From assembly GCF_004331035.1 (NCBI RefSeq), contig NZ_SJNT01000016.1:1-64000 (forward strand): DNA of 64,000 bases, written 5' to 3'. The position numbers and the translations under genes were made by a program. This DNA is from Acinetobacter sp. ANC 4910. GTDB taxonomy: Bacteria; Pseudomonadota; Gammaproteobacteria; Pseudomonadales; Moraxellaceae. The notes beneath the pieces are model-generated. The model had not been told where the DNA came from. It did no database searches and saw only the letters and a program-made list of their open reading frames with translations. Each line of letters begins with the position of its first letter. Position 1 is the first letter of the stretch. Shown one piece after another: positions 55,967-64,000 of the stretch.

Positions 55967-56740
55967 TTAACTATGTCGCTGCATAATTTGCTGACTCATC
56001 AACGCATAAACCGCCGCAAAATCGGGTCGGTTCAAATCCGCTAATATCGCTTGATGCATCTGCAAAATATTCACATCACCGCGTACCGCAGGTCCAGTTT
56101 GCATAGTTTTCGGATCATTTTGTGTGGCTTTTGCTGCTGTTTCCAAGATCAGCGGATACAATAAACTAAAATCAACTTGCGTCTGATCCACAATTTGCTT
56201 GCTCATGTCGTAACAATAATTGGCAAAATTACAGGCAAATACCGCAGCCAAATGCAGGCTTAAACGTTGCTGCGAACTATAAGCATAGACACGCTGGCTC
56301 AACTGTTGAGCCAAATCTAATAATTGTTTTTGATCGTCTTCATTTGCAGCTTCAATAAATAATGGTGTTTGTTTCCAATCTACCTCTCGTTCCAAACTAA
56401 AGGTCTGTAAAGGATAAAACACGCCCGCACGTGGGTGGTGTTGCTGCAACATGACCAAATCGGTACTACCTGAAGTATGTACGATCAGAACCTCTGGCAA
56501 TAATGGTGCAACTTCAGCGATGACGGCGGCAATCGATTGATCACTAACAGCAAGAATGAGCAAATCAATCTCCGATGATAAATCGGATAACGATGGACAC
56601 GCTTGTGCTGCCAACTGCGCTGCCAAATGTTGTGACTTTTCCCAAGTTCGACTATAAATTTGTACAATTTGATGATGTTGCTTTAAAGCAGACGCCAAAT
56701 GGTAGGCGACACGTCCTGCACCAATAAAACTTATTCGCAT
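55967..56740 (-). CDS. DUF2520 Rossmann-fold oxidoreductase-like protein
   Basis: A 257-residue protein with an N-terminal NAD(P) motif (ISFIGAGRVAYHLASAL) and a C-terminal helical DUF2520 domain, resembling a short F420/ketopantoate reductase-like layout. In the middle are LLILAVSDQSI, VHTSGSTDL and GVFYPLQTFS, all usual for this family. The reaction is unknown. ATG 56740 begins the nucleotide motif; the frame is open 13 residues further. It lies just after the LprI-like gene, with a terminator between. Confidence 0.85.
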   Translation of the reverse strand: MRISFIGAGRVAYHLASALKQHHQIVQIYSRTWEKSQHLAAQLAAQACPSLSDLSSEIDLLILAVSDQSIAAVIAEVAPLLPEVLIVHTSGSTDLVMLQQHHPRAGVFYPLQTFSLEREVDWKQTPLFIEAANEDDQKQLLDLAQQLSQRVYAYSSQQRLSLHLAAVFACNFANYCYDMSKQIVDQTQVDFSLLYPLILETAAKATQNDPKTMQTGPAVRGDVNILQMHQAILADLNRPDFAAVYALMSQQIMQRHS

Positions 56741-56782
56741 GTCTACTTTTACTCTCAATTTCTGTGCTAAGCATGCCAATAA

Positions 56783-56810
56783 AAAAAGGACGAATCAATT
56801 CGTCCTTTTT
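56783..56810 (-). terminator. Terminator of the LprI-like lipoprotein gene
   Basis: A 13-bp perfect stem (56783-56795 with 56798-56810), with U residues on both strands, 20 bases beyond the stop codon of the minus-strand lipoprotein gene. Confidence 0.88.
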
Positions 56811-56829
56811 ATTTCAAGCCGCTTTTTGA

Positions 56830-57864
56830 TTAATTAAAGACATTATTCAAATAAACAATACGCTCCGACGTTTTTTGATTAAAGCATTTGGTGTATTGCA
56901 TGTCTTGATTTTGTGCTTTCATTTGCTCATCCCAATAATCGTAATGCTGTTGATAAGTTTCACGATCTTTTTCAGCAATATTATGAATACTGGTTTGTGC
57001 AATCACTTTACAATCCACATCCCTTTTTTCAAACCAATCGGACTGGTCCTGTTGCAATTGTGCTTTTTGCTCACTACTAAAACGATCCCAAGTTTGATTT
57101 AAACGCTCCACCACTTTCGCCTGATCAGCATTGAGTTCTTTCTGACGGATATCCATAGATTTCTGAGCGAGTTCTTGTTGCTCTGCTTGTTTTTGATCTT
57201 GCGTATCCCGCATATTTTCATACTGTTGATTTTCAGCTTCATAAGCGGCGAGTTGTACTGCTTTTTCGGTGATATAAACTAGACCATCTAACACTTTATT
57301 TTCTTTGGGTAGCTGGAGTTGAATACCCTCTTTATCCGTTTTAATCAGTTGATAATCAAATGATCCTTTCAGTTGATCATTTTGCATCGTTAAACCATAT
57401 GCTTCACTTTCCAGTAAATCGTTCAACGTACCATAGCGATCACACTCATCACAACTTTCTGTTTCATAACCATTTTGTGCACGTTGCTGTAAACCTTTCG
57501 GCATTTTCACCACTAGTTCACTGCGACATTCCAGTTGTTTCGCTGTGTCAGGTTGTTCGGTCACGGTAGTAATGCTTTTGACTTCAAATTGAATATGCTG
57601 CGTAATGGTATCGGTCAGGTTTTTATCTGCCTGATAATAGCTCGAGTTACGTAAAGCTTTATCTAACTTTTTCAAATAGTCTTGCTGTAAAGCGGCCTTA
57701 ATCTCTTTTAATTTTGCTTCATTGCTACAGTCCCACTCATTAACTGCGGGTGCTGCTTGTTCTGCTTCAGCGCTGTCTTTCTTTCCTTTAAAGAAATCAC
57801 AACCCGTTAAAAGCATACTGCTACACAATGTTGCAAAAACCAAAGTATTGGCAAATTTATTCAT
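56830..57864 (-). CDS. LprI/DUF1311-type lipoprotein
   Basis: A 344-residue lipoprotein with lipobox LLTGC (Cys near residue 22) followed by an acidic linker. The C-terminal part, about residues 250-335, has the DUF1311 pattern: a Gln/Lys-rich helix, LNQTWDRFSSEQKAQLQQDQSDWFEKRDVDC, and a second Cys near KCFNQKTSERIVYLNNVF. DUF1311 includes LprI-like lysozyme inhibitors. It may protect the cell wall or act as a general envelope protein; this is inference. Confidence 0.78.
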   Translation of the reverse strand: MNKFANTLVFATLCSSMLLTGCDFFKGKKDSAEAEQAAPAVNEWDCSNEAKLKEIKAALQQDYLKKLDKALRNSSYYQADKNLTDTITQHIQFEVKSITTVTEQPDTAKQLECRSELVVKMPKGLQQRAQNGYETESCDECDRYGTLNDLLESEAYGLTMQNDQLKGSFDYQLIKTDKEGIQLQLPKENKVLDGLVYITEKAVQLAAYEAENQQYENMRDTQDQKQAEQQELAQKSMDIRQKELNADQAKVVERLNQTWDRFSSEQKAQLQQDQSDWFEKRDVDCKVIAQTSIHNIAEKDRETYQQHYDYWDEQMKAQNQDMQYTKCFNQKTSERIVYLNNVFN

Positions 57865-57959
57865 ATAAAGCCCAATGTCTGTTTGTTATTTTTCGAGGCG
57901 TATTTAAGCAAATTTAGGCTAAAAAAACGAGTATTTAAACCATGAAAGATTTTACATCG

Positions 57960-57985
57960 TAAAAAAGGGACTATTCAGCCCCTTG
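57960..57985 (-). terminator. Terminator of the PqqU-like receptor gene
   Basis: An imperfect AAGGGG/TCCCTT hairpin with a U6 tail on the minus strand, 24 bases after the stop of the receptor gene. Confidence 0.65.
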
Positions 57986-58008
57986 TTTAGTTTTTACTGT
58001 GAGCATTC

Positions 58009-60156
58009 TTAGAAAGTCTTGTTCACACTCATTCCGACACTAAAATTACGCCCATCCGCAGGCTCAAAGAAGCGACCATTACCGTCATTTACAATCACTG
58101 AGCCGATATAGTTGCGGTCAAATAAATTATCGACTCGGGCATAAGTATTCACTTTCCAGTCCTGATTCACCCATAAATAACCGACATTTGCCGCCACTAC
58201 GGTATAACTTGGCGCAGTATCCGAATTGATATCATCGACATAGATTTTATCCATATAGCGTGCTTCTAAGCCTGCTTGAAAGCCCTGCTCTGGTTGCCAT
58301 GCTATACGGGTAAACGCTTGGTTTTTGGCAATTCCGGGAATCTTATTTCCTTTATTAATGGCTTTCGCATACGGTTTTGTTGAATCATTTGGATTCGCTA
58401 TTTCTGCTGTATTGCTATCAAATTCAGCATCGATATAACTCAAACTCGATTGAATATTGAATGCTTTCCAAATCTTTTGTTTCCATGAAAGCTCTAAACC
58501 TTGTCGAGTAGTTTTGTCCGCATTACGAAAAGTTGCTCGACCATCACGCGTTCCCGCCGTCACAATATCGTTTTCTGTATCTGTCTGGAAAACTGCAAAA
58601 GTAAACAATCCAAATGGATTTTGCGACTTTAAACCGAGTTCGTAGTTATCGCTACTTGCAGGTTTTAAAGTGAAATTCATACCTGATTTTAAAGGATCGG
58701 TGTTATAAGCCATTTCGGTAAAGGTTGGGGTTTCAAAGCCTTTGCCATAACTGGTATACGCATAAAGCTCAGGTAAAATTTCCCAACCTAATGCCACAGA
58801 AGGCAATAATTTTTGATAATCCGTTGAACCACTGTCATCGCCATTGCCAGCGACAATGTAATGATCATCCGACTCATAATGCACATTGCTATAGCGCAAA
58901 CCTGCATCTAAATGCCACGTTGGCAAGAACTGCCATGAGGCTTGCACATAAGGATCGAGATTCCATAAAGTATTATTTTCATCACGACGTAAATCACCTT
59001 TCACGCCAAATGTATCTGCATGATTATAATTTTTATAACCTTTACGGTCTTCGACCATACGGTCTAGCGCTATGCCTGCAACCAGCGTGGTATTCGGCAA
59101 AAGTTCTTTCCCCGTCCAACGGAAGTCCGCACCATAATAATCCCGATCAAAATCAATCACCCCACCCGCATGACGTGGATTTTTTTGTGCGCTGCTGGGA
59201 ATAGACTGATATTGCACCACTTGTCGGTTACCCAAATAAAACATCGCATAGAGTTCATTCTGGTCATTCAGCGGCTTGGTCCACGTCAGCCCTGTTTGGG
59301 TTTGCTCAATTTCTTTACGCACATCGTAGATATTTTTAGCATCATTTACTTGCTTCGGATTGGCTTTCCACTGCTCACGATTTAGACCTTGTGGATCGTC
59401 GGCATTTATATCAACACGGTTCATGACCCAGTTGATTTTACTGCCATCCTCCAAATTCCAAGTGAGCTTGGCATTATTCAACACTTTTCGCGCAGCGCTA
59501 TGATCACGGAAACCATCGGTATCAAAATAGGAAGAACTGATCACATAAGCCGGTTGATTGGCCTGCTGTGAACCCCCTTGTAATTGAATATTGGCTTGTT
59601 GTTTATGGTGGCTACCTGCATTTAGACCCACTTGAATCGAGTCTTTCCCTTGCCCTTCTTTGGTCTCGGTTAGAATGGTTCCACCTGATGAGTTTCCATA
59701 AAGTGAAGAAAATGGACCTGTCAAAACTTCAATATTGTCCAAGCTGTCTAAATCAATATTGGAGCTTTGCCCCTGACCATCGGGCATGGTGGCAGGAATA
59801 CCATCGACATAGAGGCGTATGCCCCGCACACCAAAAGTAGAACGCGCACCAAAGCCACGCATGGAAATTTGCAAATCTTGCGCGTAATTTTCACGGTTAT
59901 TGATTTGTAAACCCGCCACACCTTGCAATAGTTCAGACACATTCACATTCGTGTTGAGTTGAGACTCTGGAGCTTGCACTTTCTGTATCGAAGCGGGTGC
60001 CTGTAATAATTTACTTTCAGTACGCACTGCTTGGACTTTAATCACAGGAAGTTGATATTCGGCTATGTCTTGAGCATGCAATGCCATCGACTGTAAAATA
60101 ACCGTTGTCAAAAACGCATAGTTAAAGGGAAATGGATTGCGATTATGTACTTTCAC
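58009..60156 (-). CDS. pqqU: TonB-dependent receptor, PqqU (YncD)-like, probable PQQ importer
   Basis: A 715-residue outer membrane receptor strongly resembling E. coli YncD, which has been shown to import pyrroloquinoline quinone (PQQ) and was renamed PqqU. Shared segments include NRENYAQDLQISMRGFGARS, GIRLYVDGIPATMPDGQGQ, the barrel motif RRDEN-LWNLDPY, DDHY-GNGDDSG and GRGFETPT-like text. The signal peptide is followed by a plug of about 140 residues and a 22-strand barrel, ending NKTF. The GTG at 60156 has an AAGGA site six bases upstream and starts a clean signal peptide; an ATG at 60177 would add seven residues. Immediately upstream is gcd, whose enzyme needs PQQ. This pairing is strong support for the role. 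Confidence 0.87.
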   Translation of the reverse strand: MKVHNRNPFPFNYAFLTTVILQSMALHAQDIAEYQLPVIKVQAVRTESKLLQAPASIQKVQAPESQLNTNVNVSELLQGVAGLQINNRENYAQDLQISMRGFGARSTFGVRGIRLYVDGIPATMPDGQGQSSNIDLDSLDNIEVLTGPFSSLYGNSSGGTILTETKEGQGKDSIQVGLNAGSHHKQQANIQLQGGSQQANQPAYVISSSYFDTDGFRDHSAARKVLNNAKLTWNLEDGSKINWVMNRVDINADDPQGLNREQWKANPKQVNDAKNIYDVRKEIEQTQTGLTWTKPLNDQNELYAMFYLGNRQVVQYQSIPSSAQKNPRHAGGVIDFDRDYYGADFRWTGKELLPNTTLVAGIALDRMVEDRKGYKNYNHADTFGVKGDLRRDENNTLWNLDPYVQASWQFLPTWHLDAGLRYSNVHYESDDHYIVAGNGDDSGSTDYQKLLPSVALGWEILPELYAYTSYGKGFETPTFTEMAYNTDPLKSGMNFTLKPASSDNYELGLKSQNPFGLFTFAVFQTDTENDIVTAGTRDGRATFRNADKTTRQGLELSWKQKIWKAFNIQSSLSYIDAEFDSNTAEIANPNDSTKPYAKAINKGNKIPGIAKNQAFTRIAWQPEQGFQAGLEARYMDKIYVDDINSDTAPSYTVVAANVGYLWVNQDWKVNTYARVDNLFDRNYIGSVIVNDGNGRFFEPADGRNFSVGMSVNKTF

Positions 60157-60236
60157 AAGACATCCTTTTCTTATCATCTTGGTAGGAATGTGGAAAGCCC
60201 CTCCGCAAGGAAGGACTCTCCCAACAATAATACGTT

Positions 60237-62666
60237 TTAGTCTTCTAAACTATAAGCAATCACATAATCGCCATGGTCAGGTGACTGACGCGCGCCACCA
60301 GCAGAAATGACTACATATTGCTTACCCGTTTTTGGTGAGATGTAGCTCATTGGTGTACCTTGGCTACCCACAGGTAAACGTGCTTTCCACAATTCTTCAC
60401 CATTGGATGAATTGAAGGCGCGTAAGTAGTAATCTTGCGTTGCAGCAAAGAATACCAAACCACCCTGTGTTGCCATTGGACCGCCAATAGTTGGCATACC
60501 AATCGGTGCTTTTAAGCCCATCTTAATGCCCATAGGACCTGTATCTTCGACTGTACCCAAAGGAACCTGCCATGCAATTTGACGAGTTTTCATATCAATT
60601 GCAGTCATGGTACCAAAAGGTGGTTTTTGACAAGGAATACTTAAGGCTGACCAGAAACGGTTTTTGTTGACTTTGTATGGTGTGTCTTTCATTGGCACAG
60701 CACCCATACCGGTATTCACTTTCTCACCGCCATTGGCTTGAATGGCCAAATCTTCAGGCGTTTGCTTGATCAACTGAATCCAAAGCCCTAAACGCATGTC
60801 GTTCACAAACATATATCGATGGGTTGGATCGAAAGCGATAGAACCCCAGTTCATGCCACCGAGTGAACCCGGAAAGCTCAATGAAATATCAGTACCTGGT
60901 GCAGTGAAAAGCCCCTCATAACGCATTGATTTGAAATTAATACGACACATCAATTGATCAAATGGCGTAGCACCCCACATGTCAGATTCAGTGAGCATTT
61001 GATTGCCAATTTGTGGCATTTCAATGGAACGCGGTTGAGTCAAACTGTATTGTTCATTTGGAATGTCTGCGGCTTTAACAGGTTGTTCAATGACTTTGGT
61101 CAAAGGTTTACCTGTGACACGATCAAGCACAAAGAACTGACCAGACTTCGTACCAATGACTACAGCAGGTTTCGTCGAACCATCTTTCAGTGGGAAATCC
61201 ACCAAACTTGGTTGCATAGGCAAGTCAAAGTCCCATAAATCATTATGTACTGTTTGATAGACCCACTTTTCTTTACCTGTAGTCGCATCTAGCGCCAATA
61301 CCGAAGTATTGTATTTATGATCCAATGGCTGACGGTTTGCCCCCCAAAGGTCGACCGAAGAACTTCCCATCGGTAAGAACACGGTATTCATTTGTGGGTC
61401 ATAAGACATTGCAGCCCATGAGTTAGCTGAACTACGTTTATAGGTTTCACCCGGTTTGAGTACATAGTTCGGATTTGGATTCCGTGGATCGAATGCCCAA
61501 CGCAATTGACCTGTAATGACATCGTATGCACGAATTACGCCACCCGGCATGTCTGCACCCACGTTATCGGCAATACGGCTACCAATAACGATGGACGTAC
61601 CTGCAATGGTTGGTGCTGAAGTGACTTCAAAACGAGGCGCTTTAGTTCCATCACCCAAGCCTTCAAGCAAATTCACAGTCCCATCGACCCCGAAGTCTTT
61701 ACAACGCTCACCTGTATCGGCATTCACTGCAATTAAACGACCATCAGGTGTGTTGGTATAAACACGACGTGGGCAGGCGGTATTGGTTGCCACAGCAGTG
61801 ACCGCATTGGCACCTGCCAATGTTGGCTGTACCAAGGCTTGCGTTGAATCGAAATACGCAACGCCACGACAACGCTCCCAAGCATCGGCTTTAGAGTTGA
61901 CTTCGGCTTTCCAGATTTGTTTACCCGTGTCTGCATCCAAAGCAATGATGTTGTTATGCGGGGTACACAAAAATACTTTATTGCCGACCTGCAATGGGGT
62001 CATCTGATCTTCTGCACCATTGCCTGAACCTGTGGTTTTATCTCCCGTTTGAAAGCGCCAAGCTTCTTTTAACTTAGATACGTTATTACGGTTAATTTGA
62101 TCCAGTGCGGCAAAACGGCTACCACCCGCATCACTACCGTAATGATCCCAATTGACTTGCTGTTTATTTGGTGCCACTGGGACAAGCGGTAATTCCTGAC
62201 CAGAAGCTTCCACTGTTGGATGTGGAATAAACATACCGTACATACCACCCAACATGCCTAGGACAGTCAGTCCACCTACAACATAAGCAGGTGCAGACAT
62301 TGCAGTTTGTTGCTGATATTTACGAATAGATGGCAAAGTGAATAGCACGGCAGCAAATAAACCTGCTGGGAACATTAAGCGTGAATGCAGTGGCCAAAAT
62401 TCAAAGCCAGTATCAATCAATGCCCAAATGACAGTGCCTACAAAGACTAAACTGAATAATCCAACCCCAAGGGCTTTTTTTCTAAAAATGAAAATCGATG
62501 AAACGATGGTCACTAAGCCTGCAATAAAGAAGTACCAAGAGCCACCTAAACTAATGAGCTTTCCACCACCTATTAAATAGAACAGGCCTGTCAACAATAA
62601 GGCCAAGCCAAGAATAAAGCACCATATTTTAAATATGGGTTTTGGCTTAGATTGAGCTTCAGACAT
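60237..62666 (-). CDS. gcd: Membrane-bound PQQ glucose dehydrogenase
   Basis: An 809-residue quinoprotein with five N-terminal helices (about 10-140) anchoring it in the inner membrane, then a large periplasmic propeller. Motifs include MTPLQVGNKVFLCTPHNNIIALDADTG with the substrate His, HNDLWDFDLPMQP with the catalytic Asp, W-rich repeat segments (GTNWG-like GSLGGMNWGSIAFDP) and GGARQSPDHGDYVIAYSL at the end. It oxidises glucose and other aldoses to lactones in the periplasm and passes electrons to ubiquinone. It needs PQQ, Mg2+ or Ca2+. An AGGAG site lies eight bases before the ATG. The neighbours are the OprB porin gene upstream and the PqqU-like receptor gene downstream. Confidence 0.96.
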   Translation of the reverse strand: MSEAQSKPKPIFKIWCFILGLALLLTGLFYLIGGGKLISLGGSWYFFIAGLVTIVSSIFIFRKKALGVGLFSLVFVGTVIWALIDTGFEFWPLHSRLMFPAGLFAAVLFTLPSIRKYQQQTAMSAPAYVVGGLTVLGMLGGMYGMFIPHPTVEASGQELPLVPVAPNKQQVNWDHYGSDAGGSRFAALDQINRNNVSKLKEAWRFQTGDKTTGSGNGAEDQMTPLQVGNKVFLCTPHNNIIALDADTGKQIWKAEVNSKADAWERCRGVAYFDSTQALVQPTLAGANAVTAVATNTACPRRVYTNTPDGRLIAVNADTGERCKDFGVDGTVNLLEGLGDGTKAPRFEVTSAPTIAGTSIVIGSRIADNVGADMPGGVIRAYDVITGQLRWAFDPRNPNPNYVLKPGETYKRSSANSWAAMSYDPQMNTVFLPMGSSSVDLWGANRQPLDHKYNTSVLALDATTGKEKWVYQTVHNDLWDFDLPMQPSLVDFPLKDGSTKPAVVIGTKSGQFFVLDRVTGKPLTKVIEQPVKAADIPNEQYSLTQPRSIEMPQIGNQMLTESDMWGATPFDQLMCRINFKSMRYEGLFTAPGTDISLSFPGSLGGMNWGSIAFDPTHRYMFVNDMRLGLWIQLIKQTPEDLAIQANGGEKVNTGMGAVPMKDTPYKVNKNRFWSALSIPCQKPPFGTMTAIDMKTRQIAWQVPLGTVEDTGPMGIKMGLKAPIGMPTIGGPMATQGGLVFFAATQDYYLRAFNSSNGEELWKARLPVGSQGTPMSYISPKTGKQYVVISAGGARQSPDHGDYVIAYSLED

Positions 62667-62749
62667 AGATCTTACTCCTAGTGCCGTGAGTTTAAATGAT
62701 CACTCCCTCTCTCCTTTGAGTATCATTTATCATCACAAATAAATTTTTA

Positions 62750-62778
62750 TGCTTTCACAGGTTTAACCTGTGAAAGCA
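62750..62778 (-). terminator. Hairpin between oprB-type porin gene and gcd
   Basis: A perfect 12-bp stem (62750-62761 with 62767-62778) with a 5-nt loop, 67 bases downstream of the porin stop. On the minus strand it is followed by ATAAAAATTTATTT, a weak U tract, so it may only reduce transcription into gcd or protect the porin mRNA end. Confidence 0.6.
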
Positions 62779-62844
62779 TCGACTAACATGTTTAAACTGG
62801 GCAGCAATATTGGTTATATTTTAATCATTTTAACCTAAGTGCTG

Positions 62845-64000
62845 TCAGAAATTCACTTTCATGGTTAAACCAGCAACCCACGCATCATCCACTTCTTTCA
62901 CACCAGAAGGTTGATAGATATATTGCAGGTTAGGTCTGAGCATCACCGCAGGCGACCATTGATAGGTATAGTTCAACTCAACATTGAGTTCGTCATGTTG
63001 AATTGGGACATAGTCACTGGCAAGTGCATCGTAACTGTAATAACCACGACCTTCGTTGGTGGCAATTTGCTTGTCCGTCGCACGGTCATTCACGACATAG
63101 TTGGCCAAACCAAATCCGATGGAATCATTAGGACGGCTATCGAATGGACCTTTGTACCAAAGCGCCAATTGTTGTGTACTTTCTACAAATGTTGTGGCCT
63201 TATCGTTCACTACCCCATTAAAGCTGATGTATAGACCACGCTTCGGATCTGCCCCATGTTGGGTCAGTTGTTGTTGTGCATTCAGCCAAAAACTGTATTT
63301 TCCATCTTGCATTTCACCACTGCGAATGTCTTTTGCTTCAGCCGTGGAGTACAACGCACCGAGTTTATATTCGCCCGGTAAAGCATTAAATGTAGCCAGT
63401 TTAGGTTTCCATGCCAGTTCAACTGGAATAGTGGCCCCTTCGACATTGTCCATATCAAGATTAAAACCATCACTGGCTGAATCTGTTTTGACATTGTCTG
63501 GATTCACTTCATAGACCCCAACACCAAGCGACCAATCTGGTGCAAATTGGTATTTCACATTGGTGCCCCATAAACTGACAGGCCAGTTATACCAAATCGA
63601 ACCGATGGATTTACCTAACTGCCCACCACACAAAAGTAAATTCTGAAATTCACATTGTGAGCTGTTAAAGTCATCCGACATGCCCATGCGACCAATCTTG
63701 AATTGGACACGGTTATCATCAAATCCGGTTTTAATCCATGCTTGAGTTAAGCGCCAAATTTTGCCACGGCCATAAATTTCTTGGCTGTTCCCCAAGGTAC
63801 TAGCACGTGGGTCTTTAATGCGTTCAAGCGTTAAGGCATTACCATCTCGCTTGGTTATCATGATTGCTGCGGTGGTATTTTCCCAACCCGCAATTTTGTT
63901 TAAATCAAAATTGGCACCCAGCGTGAGCTGTGCAGCATTTTCAAAACTATTGTCATCGTTATAACCGCCAGCCAAATTAGTCGCTGCTTGGCTCATAATT
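62845..64000 (-). CDS. OprB-family carbohydrate porin, C-terminal part (5' end outside window)
   Basis: The frame runs off the right edge, so at least 385 residues of the C-terminal part are visible and the signal peptide and start are missing. The segments DDNSFENAAQLTLGANFDLNKIAGWENTTAAIMIT, GRGKIWRLTQAWIKTGFDDNRVQFKIGRMGMSDDF and the final AWVAGLTMKVNF (terminal Phe) are the OprB pattern of a 16-strand sugar porin. It lets glucose and other sugars cross the outer membrane. In the same direction and just before gcd, it would bring glucose to the periplasmic enzyme. The codon listed as the first Met near 63996 is likely internal. Confidence 0.85.
   Translation of the reverse strand, partial: IMSQAATNLAGGYNDDNSFENAAQLTLGANFDLNKIAGWENTTAAIMITKRDGNALTLERIKDPRASTLGNSQEIYGRGKIWRLTQAWIKTGFDDNRVQFKIGRMGMSDDFNSSQCEFQNLLLCGGQLGKSIGSIWYNWPVSLWGTNVKYQFAPDWSLGVGVYEVNPDNVKTDSASDGFNLDMDNVEGATIPVELAWKPKLATFNALPGEYKLGALYSTAEAKDIRSGEMQDGKYSFWLNAQQQLTQHGADPKRGLYISFNGVVNDKATTFVESTQQLALWYKGPFDSRPNDSIGFGLANYVVNDRATDKQIATNEGRGYYSYDALASDYVPIQHDELNVELNYTYQWSPAVMLRPNLQYIYQPSGVKEVDDAWVAGLTMKVNF

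Noticed and set aside
58725..59204. A 159-codon plus-strand open frame inside the PqqU-like gene.
   Set aside because: It is antisense to a strongly supported receptor, rich in His, Tyr and Asn as expected from a reverse frame, and has no ribosome binding site.
63101..63514. A 137-codon plus-strand open frame opposite the porin gene.
   Set aside because: It lies within the porin coding region, which matches OprB at the protein level; this frame has no recognisable domain.
1..64000. CRISPR arrays, restriction-modification, toxin-antitoxin or prophage modules.
   Set aside because: No regularly spaced repeat array and no matching gene families were seen anywhere in the window; the kinase-patatin and PcfJ-helicase pairs are the only defence-like candidates and are listed as findings.

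Overview
The window is a low-GC gammaproteobacterial chromosome segment, almost certainly from Acinetobacter or a close Moraxellaceae relative. The basis is the gene families and their order: an unlinked gspL-gspM pair, rpoH, thiS-thiG, pyrD-cvpA-purF, gcd next to an OprB-type porin, a PcfJ protein beside a Pif1-like helicase, and AT-rich spacers with many short U-tailed hairpins. The genus is inferred, not proven. Most of the sequence is ordinary core chromosome. No phage, integron or CRISPR array is present. The only mobile DNA is the 3' end of an IS5-type transposase at the left edge.

Layout. 1-6.7 kb: transposase tail, an MFS exporter, a voltage-gated-type K+ channel, a Pif1-like helicase and a PcfJ-domain protein. 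7-12.3 kb: an alcohol oxidation block with an Fe-dependent alcohol dehydrogenase, an alpha/beta hydrolase, a GAF-containing regulator and an aldehyde dehydrogenase. 12.4-17.6 kb: DMT exporter with TetR, a DsbA-like isomerase, an SDR with a divergent TetR, a class I amidotransferase and YceI. 17.9-22.9 kb: transketolase, a small outer membrane protein and metK. 23.1-24 kb: a 67-aa protein and a tRNA cluster Leu(UAG)-Trp(CCA)-Leu(UAG). 24-27.5 kb: a protein-kinase-like gene overlapping a patatin phospholipase, and a divergent DUF815 ATPase. 27.7-29.9 kb: a siderophore-type TonB receptor behind a strong Fur box.

30.5-45.7 kb: tsaD divergent from rpsU-yqeY, a BepA-like protease, ghrB, a possible HolD-like protein, a membrane M48 protein that has lost zinc ligands, purF-cvpA-pyrD, gspM-gspL, sixA, gpsA and a nitroreductase. 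45.8-57.9 kb: a lipoprotein, an RhlB-like helicase, a cold-shock protein, a TusA-like protein, rpoH, a DUF423 protein, thiS-thiG, a secreted protein, a GST, a SulP transporter, trmB, a fatty acid desaturase, a DUF2520 oxidoreductase and an LprI-like lipoprotein. 58-64 kb: on the minus strand an OprB porin (cut by the window end), membrane PQQ-glucose dehydrogenase gcd, and a TonB receptor closely resembling E. coli PqqU/YncD.

The best functional story is the last block. Porin, PQQ-dependent glucose dehydrogenase and PQQ receptor lie in one direction, which suggests a unit for sugar entry, periplasmic glucose oxidation and scavenging of the PQQ cofactor. Other points for a second look are the M48 pseudo-peptidase, the kinase-patatin pair, the possible HolD homologue, and a roughly 100-nt extended hairpin after the alcohol dehydrogenase gene.
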